A stretch of 41,981 nt of DNA from contig NW_003101658.1 of NCBI RefSeq assembly GCF_000003855.2, positions 646,509 through 688,489 of the forward strand. Reading direction: 5' to 3'. The DNA is from Blastomyces gilchristii SLH14081. Lineage: Eukaryota > Ascomycota > Eurotiomycetes > Onygenales > Ajellomycetaceae. A model generated the notes under the pieces. It did no database searches and was not told the origin of the DNA. It was given only the letters and a program-made list of their open reading frames with translations. Shown here one piece after another: positions 22,741 to 33,500 of this stretch; the stretch's first letter is position 1, and every line of letters begins with the position of its first letter. Position numbers and translations under genes: made by a program.

Positions 22741-24158
22741 TGTACGGAGTAGTTATATTAACTTTATTATTATTAACCAAGTGTGTTTCGGAAATTGCAA
22801 GGGGGATTTTTGTTTCTTCGCCCCACGGCGGCCTTTATCGTGCACAACAACGGGGGAAGGGGGGGAAGGGGGCAAAAGAGGAGAGAAGGGCGATAAGGAA
22901 GGCTCAGCGTCCAGCGTAACAACGGCGTCAGGGAGAGAGAGGAGAGGAGAGGCCAGCCGGATGATATATTTAGGATTTTCGAAATACCCAATGGGGAGGA
23001 GGGAAGGGAAGGGGGCTTGAAGGGACCCAAACCCTGGGTGGAAATAATGGTTGAATTTTGGTTTTAATTTATTTATTTATTAGAAATTATTAGTTATTGC
23101 CCTCGAAATTGAAGAGAGTTTCTCCATGGAAGTTAATTCTCTAATGGCCTTTTCTTTTTTTTGTGGTTTGAGGTTCAGGTACAAACCTTGAAATACTACT
23201 AGAGAAAAATATCTAGATAGAGAGAGGGAGAGAAAAAGATGCTTTGCAGAGGCAACAAAAAACAAAAAAAAAGGGGCTTTCGGTTCGATTGGGGGAAGAA
23301 ATTAATGAAGGGCTCATTCATCATCATAGCTGCAATGATGAAACTGGAAACATAGCTCCATCCATGCCTAACTAACACAGTGGATTTTTAACAAGAAAAG
23401 GCAATAAACCCAAGAATGTGTAGATGTATTTTTTTCTATCAAGATTGAAAATTAGTAGATGTCCAACAAATACAAATACAAATACAAATACAAGAAACAA
23501 TTCTTGTGTTCTCTCTTCTGGGAGGAGTTGGAAGGGCCTACGCAAAGTGTTATACCGTACCAGATACTGTTTGTTTGCCCATAGCCATCCCCAAGCGCGG
23601 TTTCGGGTAACCCAGTACCCGCAATACCAGCGATACCCAGCAAATACCAGGCGTAATAACTACCATACCATACCATACCCGCCCCAGTCTGGAGTTTCTT
23701 TTTTTTTTTTTTTTCCCTTTCCCAGCGCCAATTCCAATTCCAACTCCAACTTCGACGTCAACTCCCGCTCCCACGCCAACTCCGACTTTCTTCTCCATCC
23801 ATCGTCTCTCTACCGGCTACTCTAAGAGCTTCCAAGACATTTGGGATTCTTCTTTTTCCCTCCACCCGACCTGCCAACCTCTCCTTGTCGTGCCGTGCCA
23901 CGGCCTAGACCCCCTTCTCCTAATCGGGATCCTGCATCTCTAGGCCCTTTTCTTTTGTCCCTGCGAAATCCCCCATCGTTTTGCTCTCCCTCCCCTCCCT
24001 TGGAAAAAGAACACTCCCCGTGTCGTGTCATTGCCGATCAGCTTGCCGGATACCCGTTTTATCTCTTATCTCCATGGTTGCGATCTTCGTCTGGCTAGGA
24101 ATCGCTGTTAGACCCTGATTGTTGACGAGAGTCAAACTTACTCCTCCCTCTGGTCGAT

Positions 24159-24191
24159 ATACCCTTTTGATACCCTTTTGATACCCTTTTG
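24159..24191 (+). repeat. Triplicated 11-bp tandem repeat
   Basis: ATACCCTTTTG occurs three times without spacing, about 70 bp before the KNR4 start codon, inside its probable leader. Confidence 0.9.
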
Positions 24192-24259
24192 AGCCTCTGA
24201 GAACCGCAACTCACCCGCCCAAGTTTCACCTAACTCTTGTCTCTCTCTTCTCGCCCGCC

Positions 24260-26048
24260 ATGGCGTCCTCGTACGTATTGCCTACGGATTGCTTTATTGG
24301 ATTCTTTTCGTTTCGTCTTCCCCCGTTAGCAGTGAGAATGGCAGACCACATGCTAATTAATAGTTTGTTTTCTCAGTTTGGGGTCGGCTTTTCGCTCCTT
24401 CTGGCATACAATGACCTCCAATGACAGACACGCCTCCCACGATTCTCCCTATCGAACCGGCCAACACGTTCCTCTTAGCCAAAACCGCAATGCTCCCCTC
24501 ACCTCCATAGCTACAAGCGCTCTCGAATCTCGTCCGGATCTGACCTTCTTCGAAGACGATCCCGCTAAGCGGTCCTCCAGCCCAGGATGGTCAGGTTCAC
24601 AAGGAGGAGTTACCTCTCCCGTTAGACCGTACTCGCCAGGCATGAGGTCGTTATCCTCCCAACACAGAAGGTCAAACGAACTCAATAGCCCAGATGGTGT
24701 TGCTACAGAAATACAAATGCAAAGTTTCCATGACGGCGCCCCGCCCCCTCCGCCTGTTTCGCATTCTTGGAGAAAGATCGATCGATGGGCGGAAACACAC
24801 TACGAAGAACTTTACGATCAATTGGGTGAAGGGTGTACGCAGAATGATGTAAATGAACTGGAACATGAATTGGACTGCACTCTGCCACTCGAGGTTCGGG
24901 AATCTCTACAAATTCACGACGGACAAGAACGTGGCGGAAGGCCAACGGGTATCATTTTCGGCTGCATGTTACTCGACTGCGAGGAAATCGTTCAGGAATG
25001 GAGAAATTGGAGGACCGTGAATGAAGAATTTCTCAGTACCTCGTCTTTCCCCCCTCTCCAGCAACCCACGAAAGCTTTTGGCGGAAGCTCCGCCCCTTCC
25101 TCCTCATCAGCACCTCCGCCACCACCGGCGCAAACGGGCCCCAACCCGTTATGGAGACAGGAATTGCTGGACAAACAGGACTCACAGCCACCAAAGGCCA
25201 TACAGAAAGCATATGCCCATCCCAGCTGGATCCCTCTGGCTCGTGACTGGGGTGGAAACAACATTGCCGTCGACTTAGCCCCAGGGCCTGCGGGCAAATG
25301 GGGCCAGGTTATTATCTTTGGCCGTGACTATGACTGCAAATACGTGGTTGCAAGATCATGGGCTGGATTTCTGGCCATTGTTGCTGACGATCTATGTTCC
25401 CCAAAATCCTTCGTGGACGACGACTCTGGCGAGCTCAAGCTGAAACAATTTAAGCAACCGGGTGTTGAACCCCCTTACCTCGAAATTCTACGATGGCGCA
25501 CAGATCAAAAGTACGGCCGGAGACCTCCGCGGAGAAAGACCCCGAACGGGCTCGGGGTGAATACCGGTGTGAATGGAAACAGAGATTCTCCTTACGGAAG
25601 CCCAACAGCAGCTGCCAGCGGCGACGAACGCGGACGTTCTCCCCATCGATTCCCCTCCCGAGGACCAAACGCAAGTCCGAAAACCGCATTTGGGGTCTCG
25701 AGCCCTCTTGCCCGAGTCACGGAAGAAACGACCTCGCCAGTGAACCCGGGTGGCAGTAATAAGAACCACAACAACAACAAAATCGATGGTTCCGCCTCGG
25801 TGAATGCAGATGCGGCCAAGAAGGCGGATAGTCTTGTCGATGCGGCCTCTTTTACTACAACAACAACGACAGCAGCAACATCGATGACAGACACGTCGAA
25901 GAGCGACCTTATCCCCACCGAACCCGCAGATACTGACCCTTCTCCTGCTCCATCGAAAGAGAAAGAGAAGGAAAAGAGCAAGCGCCGAAGTAACCTGACG
26001 AGCCCGGACGCTAATGCTTTGGAAGGGATGAAGAGTATTGCCATCTAA
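24260..26048 (+). CDS. KNR4: Knr4/Smi1 cell-wall synthesis regulator, 2 exons
   Basis: Exon 1 is only 11 nt (24260-24270, ATGGCGTCCTC). After an intron starting GTACGT and ending TCTCAG, exon 2 runs 24377-26048, giving 560 aa starting MASSLGSAFRSFWHTMTSND. The N-terminal block FWHTMTSNDRHASHDSPYR is typical of filamentous Knr4 orthologues. The SMI1/KNR4 domain spans about residues 135-350 (WRKIDRWAETHYEELYDQLG, LPLEVRESLQIHDGQE, DWGGNNIAVDLAPGP). Both flanks are disordered, and the C-terminal 170 residues are rich in Ser, Thr, Asn, Glu and Lys. In yeast, Smi1/Knr4 links glucan synthesis to the Slt2 cell-integrity pathway and calcineurin. In exon 2 alone no ATG precedes the conserved block, so the tiny first exon is required. 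Confidence 0.93.
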
Positions 26049-28156
26049 TAAAAAACGAACGCCACAGCAATTATAGGTCGCCGGTAGTTTTTCTTTTTTC
26101 CCCCAAGTTTTTTTCTCCATGTTGATATCCTTATATGTTCATCTGCTTCGTTGCCCTCCAACCCTCACCGTCAACTCACATTAGATAATAAAAGTGATCG
26201 AGAGGCGGGGAGGGGGGAGTTACTTTTTTGATGTTTTGCTTCCTTGACAGGTTGCCGGTTAGTTGGCGGTTGTTGTCGTGTCTATATCATTTCTGTTGAA
26301 CGGGGCCAGACTGTAACCATTGTTTGCATTTCTTTAGGGACCACCTCTTTAACTACTAATCATGCATTGCCGCGCCCCTGTATGGTTTCATTTTTTTTTT
26401 TTTTTCACTTTTTTCTTACCTTTCTGTGTGGCCGCTGGCTACTACTTGTTCCTTATTATTCATGTTTCCCCTTTTCGTTTCCATCTTGCTTTGCTCCGCT
26501 TTGCGTTTCATTTCTGCTCCTTTGCTTTATGATACGCGTGTTAAACCACTCATCGCACAGCTCGATTAACGAACGCCCTGTGTCCTAACCTGCATGTATA
26601 CCTGTATAGAACAAAACTTGCTCTTCTACCCTACCTGTTTTATACTCATAAATTACTTCTTTTTACGTCCGTTGTTCCTTTTCTTATCTTTTCTTCTACT
26701 TCTTCAACCGTCTTCTCCCCATTCTCTTCTCCTCTCGTATTCTTGTTAAACTATAATTCTCTTCTCCCCTCAGCAACCGTATATCCCCAAAGCTTCCACG
26801 TTCGCCACAAACCGACGCCTTTCCTGCATATTTTTTTTTTTCCCCTGTCTCGTTCCTCTACTTAACTTTCTTGCAAACTCTTTATCCTCTTTCTTGTCTT
26901 CTCTTTTGTTTTTCATAACTAGCTCCAATTTAATCATTACGCATTATCGTGTATTTGTCTCTTCTTCCAATACATACGCGCCCCCCGCTTCTTTTTCTCG
27001 AGACGGACTTACACCTCCCATGACCCTAGACGGTAATAGAGTGTACATAATACATCGCTGCCATTCCTCGCCCTGTCGTTTCTTATTATATAATAATATA
27101 TATGAATAAAACTGAATATTCATTTTTTATTTTTATTTTTTATTTTTTATTTTTTATTTTTTATTTTTTTATTTTTTTATTTTTATTTTGTTTTGTTTTT
27201 CGTCCCCTCTTGTCTCTTCTTTCATTGTTTCCGTTCAAAGTTTTTCGTTTTACTGCCTTTCCTGTTAGTTAGTTACATGTTACAGTTCTCTCTTCATTCT
27301 CGTTTTCTTTCTTTCTTTTTCATATCGCGTTTTCTCCTGAAGTGTATTATAATAATATAGACGCTCCGTACTGTTCTTCTTTTTTCACTAAAAGCTTTCC
27401 CCCCGCCTTTGGTTTCCCCTTTTTTGTTGGGGGGTGTTGTTCTATTTGCCATTCGCCCGAGGGGTGCATGTACATGTATATTCAAGCCATATACTTTATG
27501 AGAGCTATGGACTGCTACTGTTTTACTTGAGAGATGGAAATACATATTTTCTGAGGCATATATAATGGAGATATTAGTAATAGTTTATTAAACAGGGTTT
27601 TGCGTCCCACTCTAGCTTCATCTAGACTTAACAGTTGAGATGAAGGGTAGGTAGTATAAACAATGGCTGTCTTTATAAACCATGCTTCTCCTGCATTATT
27701 GTCTTTTTCTTCCGGTCTTTGGCGCCTGCTCTGCGTATCTTTGGGTCTGTTCTACCCAGAAATAAAAAGCCTGTCTCTTCTTTCAGGATATGGGAAGAAT
27801 ACCCGGAGGTAGAGAGGATAAGGCGATGGCGAGATGCCCAACGGGGGTGTGCGTAGTCAATCTCCCATCGTCGGTAGGGACGGTGAGATGGCTGGCTCGT
27901 TAGGAATAGCAAATCGTAAACAGTGGGCGATATATCATCAAAGTGCCATAGCCTGTTTTCCTTCCTCTCGATTAAAGAAAAATGAGGGTTACCTAGGGGC
28001 TGCATATATTCGACTACCCTGTGCATCAGTATCTTGAGCTGATAGCAAGGAAGTAGAATAAACGCCCCCGCCTGACCAGATATCCCATCTGGCGCAATCA
28101 CGCATAAATCCACATAAAATATGCCCAAATCCCACAAAAGAACCCAACAACCGCCC
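26049..28156. other. Convergent 2.1-kb intergenic region KNR4/PLP1
   Basis: T-rich DNA with short accidental frames. It contains an ATTTTT-type tandem at about 27,122-27,190 and T-homopolymers near 26,392 and 26,830. The minus-strand frame 27,673-28,191 (172 codons) overlaps the end of PLP1 and shows no family resemblance. No gene is recognised. Confidence 0.5.
27122..27190. repeat. ATTTTT tandem simple repeat
   Basis: Repeated A plus T5-T7 units run for about 70 bp in the KNR4/PLP1 intergenic region. Confidence 0.85.
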
Positions 28157-28894
28157 TCAATCCCAATCCTCCTCCTCCTCGTCATCATCATTCACCACCG
28201 TCCCCCTCCTCAGTCCACCCCTAATCCCCCTTCCCCCCTTCTTCCTCCTAACCTCCTCCTCCCCCTCCCCATCAACATCACTCCCAACCTCATCGCCCTC
28301 CCCAATCCTCCGCTTAATCAAACACCCCCGCCCCAGCAACCTCCTCTCCAACTCCCCAGTCCGGAACTCCTCATCAGCATCCAGCCTGCCCCCATACCCC
28401 AGCCCTTCGAACCCCACAATCCTCTCCACGCCCACCCCGTCCACAAACCCAATGACGCACGGCAGCACCTTAACCTTCAGCTTCTCCACGACGAACGGGA
28501 TCGTGCGCACATCCGCGGTCGCGAAGCGGGCCTCGTGGTGCAGCGAGGCGAGGGCGTGGATGTGTTTGTCCATCACGGCGCAGCGGGCGAAGTCGGGGTG
28601 GGAGAAGTGGATGACGCAGCGCGGGTGGCGGGTTGTGAAGTCGAGGAGCGACTGGTCAGAGGGGAGGGTGGGGACGAGGGTGTTTTGGAGGGTTGCGGCG
28701 TTGTTGCTGCTGTTGCTGTCCTTTTGTTGTTGCTGTTGTTGTTGCTGCTGCTGGGCTCGGGAGGCTAGTTCTGATTGTAGTTGCTCGATGCGCTGGGCTT
28801 TGTAGGAGGGGTTATCTTCTTCTCTTTCGAGGGCGGCGAAGAGGGCGCCGTTCTCGTCGTCATCGGAGGGCAGGTCGTGATCCCGCAGCGCCAT
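28157..28894 (-). CDS. PLP1: Phosducin-like thioredoxin-fold protein Plp1/TXNDC9
   Basis: An intronless 245-aa frame. The N-terminus DHDLPSDDDENGALFAALE and the coiled segment up to residue 45 precede a Gln run (about residues 48-57, encoded by mixed CAG/CAA). A thioredoxin-like phosducin domain follows (about 70-185): HPRCVIHFSHPDFARCAVMD, ATADVRTIPFVVEKLKVKVL and PCVIGFVDGVGVERIVGFE. There is no catalytic CxxC, as expected for TXNDC9/Plp1. The C-terminal 60 residues are charged (GRGCLIKRRIGEGDE and a DDDEEEEDWD end). Homologues bind the CCT chaperonin and G-beta-gamma and assist tubulin and actin folding. The TXNDC9-type GLGYGGRLDADEEFRTGELE loop supports Plp1 rather than Plp2. Confidence 0.9.
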   Translation of the reverse strand: MALRDHDLPSDDDENGALFAALEREEDNPSYKAQRIEQLQSELASRAQQQQQQQQQQKDSNSSNNAATLQNTLVPTLPSDQSLLDFTTRHPRCVIHFSHPDFARCAVMDKHIHALASLHHEARFATADVRTIPFVVEKLKVKVLPCVIGFVDGVGVERIVGFEGLGYGGRLDADEEFRTGELERRLLGRGCLIKRRIGEGDEVGSDVDGEGEEEVRRKKGGRGIRGGLRRGTVVNDDDEEEEDWD

Positions 28895-30261
28895 GTTGAT
28901 GGCGAGGGAGGAAGATAGGCCTTGTTCTTTTAACTGTAGAGGAAATGATTTTCTTGGGTGGAGTTTTTGTTGTGTATGAGAGGGGGAATTGATGTTCGTA
29001 TGTAATGCACAGCAAGCTAGTTGAAGCTGAAGTGGATATATCTAAATTGAAGAGAAGGTGGATGTAAATATCCACGCGATGCCTAGGATAGGGCTAGCCA
29101 AACACCAAAACCGCTGTTTTAATTGGCCAAATGTGGTGCCAATTCTCAGTCAATGAGCTGCTGGCAATACATATATATGGGTGAGTTACCTCTCGGCAAA
29201 TAGAGGATCAGAGATATTTAATAACCCTTGGAATACGGATTGTTCTCTGAGAGTCAATATCAAGAGGAGATGGAGTGGAGAGCGAATAAACAAACAGTAC
29301 CTAAGGTATACTTACCTTCCATGGTTTAGCTCCCACTCAATTGGGTTTAGTCCAACATCAAACATCACTGCTTTCTGAACTATATAAATCTTTACTGCTT
29401 GAATATCTTCTCCTCAAGATCTTTGTTTTCTCTTTCTTTTCTCATAATTCTCTTGTCTTATGTGTGCTGTTATTAGACTGGCTGTATGACTGTGTCTGAG
29501 ACTATATTAAAAGTGCCTTGGCGTGGGAAACCAAAGGCATGCAGGTTCAAAAGCTGCAGGGGATACATTAAATCTGGAACTTAAGCACCTTAGATTTCTA
29601 ATAAACAAAGAGGTGTATAAATCACTACAATCAATTGCTCTATGTTTTTGAGCTGAAAAGTTATTATTGCATGTATTTAATTGTCACTTATTTTATATTT
29701 TATATATTCTTATTATGAACCTACCGCTCCACCACGAACTCGCTCAATTTTTCGAATAAGAAACCGCCAATAGATCCATCGAACAGCCCTCGATCATACG
29801 AGCATTTTGACACCAACGCTCACCACATACCTTGTCTGGTGGTGGAGTTATTCAACCAAATGCAGTTGGAAGCCCCCGCATGGGATTTTCCCATGACACT
29901 CACAACCCCGGGTCAAATTGCCATACAAATTGTAAGGTGAAGAGACCTAGCTCTATCTGCCAATCTTCTTGATTTTGGAAGATCTCTGACTGACCTGTGA
30001 TTGTGGAGATATTTAAAGAGTATAAATGTTTTTGAATAATTTTATGTTATATCTGCTTTAACACACTCTTTATAAAAAAACTAAGTCTTAAAACTTTTAA
30101 TTATAACTCTGATATAAAAATTCTTGACTATAGTAATTATAGTATTAATATAAATATGATCAAAATTATAATATTAATTTAATAGAGTTTTTAATATCTT
30201 TGATTTCTCAGAGCTTATATTTATATTTACAAAATCAATATTATTAATAATAATAATAATA
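28895..30261. other. Transition from gene-bearing to AT-rich DNA
   Basis: The first 400 bp upstream of PLP1 look like ordinary promoter sequence. From about 29,400 the composition becomes AT-rich. Inside it lies a GC-normal islet at about 29,718-29,945 that stays open on the plus strand for about 70 codons (including CLVVELFNQMQLEAPAWDFP) up to TGA at 29,938. It has no start codon of its own and I do not recognise it. It may be the relic of a gene or mobile element. Confidence 0.45.
29474..29502 (+). mobile_element. Terminal relic of the TAGACTG transposon family
   Basis: TAGACTGGCTGTATGACTGT plus the following GTCTGAGAC match the terminal 29 bp of the element at 40,079-40,584 (read inward from its right end), differing mostly by transitions. 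The similarity stops after GAGAC. No partner end was found nearby, so it is a fragment or an end of another family member. Confidence 0.6.
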
Positions 30262-30266
30262 GTTAT
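30262..30266. repeat. Target-site duplication, left copy (GTTAT)
   Basis: GTTAT directly precedes the left LTR of copy A and recurs directly after its right LTR at 35,949-35,953, the 5-bp duplication expected of a Gypsy integrase. Confidence 0.85.
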
Positions 30267-30575
30267 TGTGGCGGGCTGCGCCCGATCAATCATATAGACT
30301 ATTCTGTTACACTCCACAGATTTCAACCACTTCATTCTTGAACGCGTACACTCCGATTCTCAGCCATTCTCAATCGCTGATCCTCGGCTGCTATGAACGC
30401 GCGTATATTCTCCCGCCCCGAAGCTCCACTGTGTACATCACCACATACACATATAAATATCCACCTTGATCATCAATTCTCATACTTTCTCTTTCTTTTC
30501 TTCTCTAATGTTTTTATCTTTGTTATATAAGATCTATCAATATTATATTAATCTATTCAGTGTAGGCCTCTTACA
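30267..30575 (+). repeat. Left LTR of copy A
   Basis: 309 bp from TGTGGCGGGC to CTCTTACA, giving TG...CA ends. It retains about 13 CpG dinucleotides, far more than the element interior. Confidence 0.92.
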
Positions 30576-33500
30576 CTATAAAAATGTTCATTATCTTCTT
30601 ATTAGAAAATGATTATTTATGTATTATCTTCTTATCAGAAATAATTATTCATCAAGAGATATTCAAATATATAATAATATATAAGAAATAGAGAAATAGT
30701 TAAGTGAACACTGAGTTCTCAGATAGAAGCTGCTTATCAGTCACTCTGATTCTGTAATAAGATTTTATAAAGAGAATATCAGTGAAAGATCTGAGAGTTC
30801 TGACACTCAGATATATGAGATATTCATATAATTATACTTCTTTAAATTTCACAGATATCACATATTTAATAAACAATATAATCATATCTAATGATAATAT
30901 GAAAGAATCTCTGAATATAAGTATAGATACAGTGTTACAGTGACTCTGAGTAATATTAAAACTATAATAATAATAAATAGCTGATATATATATAACTTAA
31001 TAATATCAATACAAAGAGATTCAATAATTAACTCATATAATTTCAACATCTACAGAATTGAATATAAAAGTGCTGAAAGAATGCTTAAATACTTCTATAT
31101 ATTTTAATACTTCTGATCTCACTCTCTACTCATTATAAAGAATGAAAATACTTATGAAACTGAGTGTAGATAAAGATATCATCAGTTCATTAATTAATTA
31201 AGATTAATATATTAATGAATAATTGAAAGATTGCATGAAATAGAAGTTTCATTTATAAATGAAAGTATATAAATCAGTGTTATAAATATCTAATAATATT
31301 ATGAAATATCTTGATATTCTGTTCTAAGATACTGTTATATAATAGAAAGTATTAGATTAACTATAGAGTATTTAACAGAGAAATATTTCTCTTATAATAT
31401 TCATCTCTGACTTCAATATCAAGATTCTAGAAGTAGATAATCAATCTTGAGAGAATTGAATGAAGATTAGCATACTTAAGAAGATATTAACTTTTAAACT
31501 CTTACAAGCTCTTATAAGTGTAGATAAAGATCAGACTTATAAAGACTTCTGTACACAGCTTCAGATAATGAATAACTATCTTACTAAGCTCAAGAATATA
31601 CAGAATAGTAATAGAAGATATTATATCTCAGTAACTTATATATCTACACTGAGAAATAACAATGATACAGATATTATGAATTGAGTAGACTTGAATATCT
31701 ATATATAAGCAAGAATCTCTGCTGTTCAGATAGACTTCTGAGTCTCTGAAATTACTTCTGAAGAAGTTGCTGATCAATATTAATATAGAGTATATATCAA
31801 CTGTAACTGATTAGAATATATTACTTTCAACTGCTGATTAATCTATATATCTTCATACTTAAGAGAAAGATCAGCATCTTCTTATTTAAAGAATGAATTA
31901 GTATCTATTCACATCAATCATATTATATTAGAGAAAGATTCAGAAGATAACTATAAAAATATCTCAGTGAAATAGAAAAAAGATTAGCTTCTATTCAAAT
32001 TCATAAATAAAAGCTTGAAGAGATTGAATAATAATGATTTAAAGAGAAGATAATAATGAATATAATTCTTATATCTACTGTGATTGATAATATATATAAT
32101 ATAAAAGCTATAATAGACAGTAATCTATATCACTATATAATAATAAAATCTTCAGTTATAAGATATTATAATCTTCAGTATATTTCTTTATTAAAATCTT
32201 GACTTCTCACAGAATTTGACAATTCAAAAGATATTTATACTCATTACATAATAAAGCTAATTATAGATGTAAGAGAATATTAATATAAAGATATCTATAT
32301 ATATAAAGTTGATAATCTTGATTATAATCTTATATTAGAACTTATCTGACTATCTGAATAAGATATCTTATTAAATACTTAAAATAGAAGCTTGATATTC
32401 TCTAACAATGATAGAATTTATAAAGATGATATTTATAAAACTATTAATCTGACACAGATCTCTGTCAATATTTATAAAATACTTAGAAAAAGAAGTTGCT
32501 AAAAGAATCACTGATAGTAGAATTATATATCAATCTATTTTATTAGTCTGACTGATATTAAAAAGACTCTAGAAAAATTATCTTATATTATAATAATAGA
32601 TTCTTATATAAAACTCTCTTAATAATATTATAAATATCTAGATATCTTTTAATAAGATAATATTATAAATATATCTCTCTTATAAGATCTCAGAGTGAAT
32701 CATAGTATCAAGTTAGAGAAAAAGAATGATAAGAATTCTGAATTATTATAAGACTCTCTTTATAACATATTCTGAGATAAACTTCTTCTTCTTTAAAAGA
32801 CACTCAATAATCTGTTAAATAAAGAATTTATATATATTAACAACTCTTTCACTGCAGTCTCTATTCTCTTTATAAAAAAACTAGATGAAGAACTCTAATT
32901 CTGTATGAACTACTGAGATCTGAACAGATTGATAAAGAAAGATTGATATCTCTTATCTTTTATCAATGAAACTCTAGCATGAATCAGATGAGCTCAATGA
33001 TTTATAAAATTAAATATTATTATCACATTTCATAAGATTCATATCACTGAAGAAGATAAATAACTTACAGTATTCTGAACATGTTATAGTCTCTTTGAAT
33101 GAATAGTCACATTCTTTGAACTGACTAATACTCTCAGTATATTTCAGAAGTATATTAACTGAGCACTTCAAGATTTTCTTAATAAGTTTGTATCTACTTA
33201 TCTAGATAACATTCTTATCTTCACTGATGAATTTAGAAAAGAATATCAAGAGTATATATAAAAGATATTATAATAACTATAAGAAGTAGAACTACTGATA
33301 GATATTGATAAGTGTGATTTTAAAGTCAAGAGTATTAAGTATCTGAGTTTTATTATAGAAGCTGATAAGAGAATTCAAATGAATTCTGAGAAAATCTCTG
33401 TTATTCTTGAATGAGAAGCTCTGTATACTGTGAAAGATATATGAAACTTCATCAGATTTACTAACTTCTATTAATAATTTATACAAAACTTCTCAGATAT

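Larger units (their letters stand above)
20623..24259. other. 3.6-kb intergenic stretch with simple repeats upstream of KNR4
   Basis: No gene is recognised. The part to about 21,720 is T-rich and resembles a 3' UTR or leader. TACGGAGTA occurs at 21,980-21,988 and 22,743-22,751. Simple repeats include poly-C tracts (22,218-22,234; 22,407-22,420; 22,483-22,499), GA dinucleotides (22,591-22,615), a GGAA-rich purine block (about 22,681-22,740), a TACAAA run (about 23,468-23,492), an ACCAT run near 23,661-23,680 and an 11-bp triplicate at 24,159-24,191. The final 400 bp are CT-rich, as in many fungal leaders. Confidence 0.55.

Noticed and set aside
24159..24191. Tandem repeat considered as a CRISPR-like array
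   Set aside because: Three contiguous 11-mers without spacers in a eukaryotic genome; a simple tandem duplication.
27673..28191. 172-codon minus-strand frame
   Set aside because: It overlaps the 3' end of PLP1 on the same strand and shows no recognisable domain.
29510..29575. tRNA-like T arm (GCAGG TTCAAAA GCTGC) and hairpin TGCCTT/AAGGCA
   Set aside because: One T-stem pair fails, and no acceptor or anticodon stem could be found; perhaps a worn SINE or tRNA fragment, but not supportable as an RNA gene.
30576..30595. Primer-binding site after the left LTR of copy A
   Set aside because: CTATAAAAATGTTC does not resemble a tRNA 3' end, and no self-priming complement was found; decay may have erased it.
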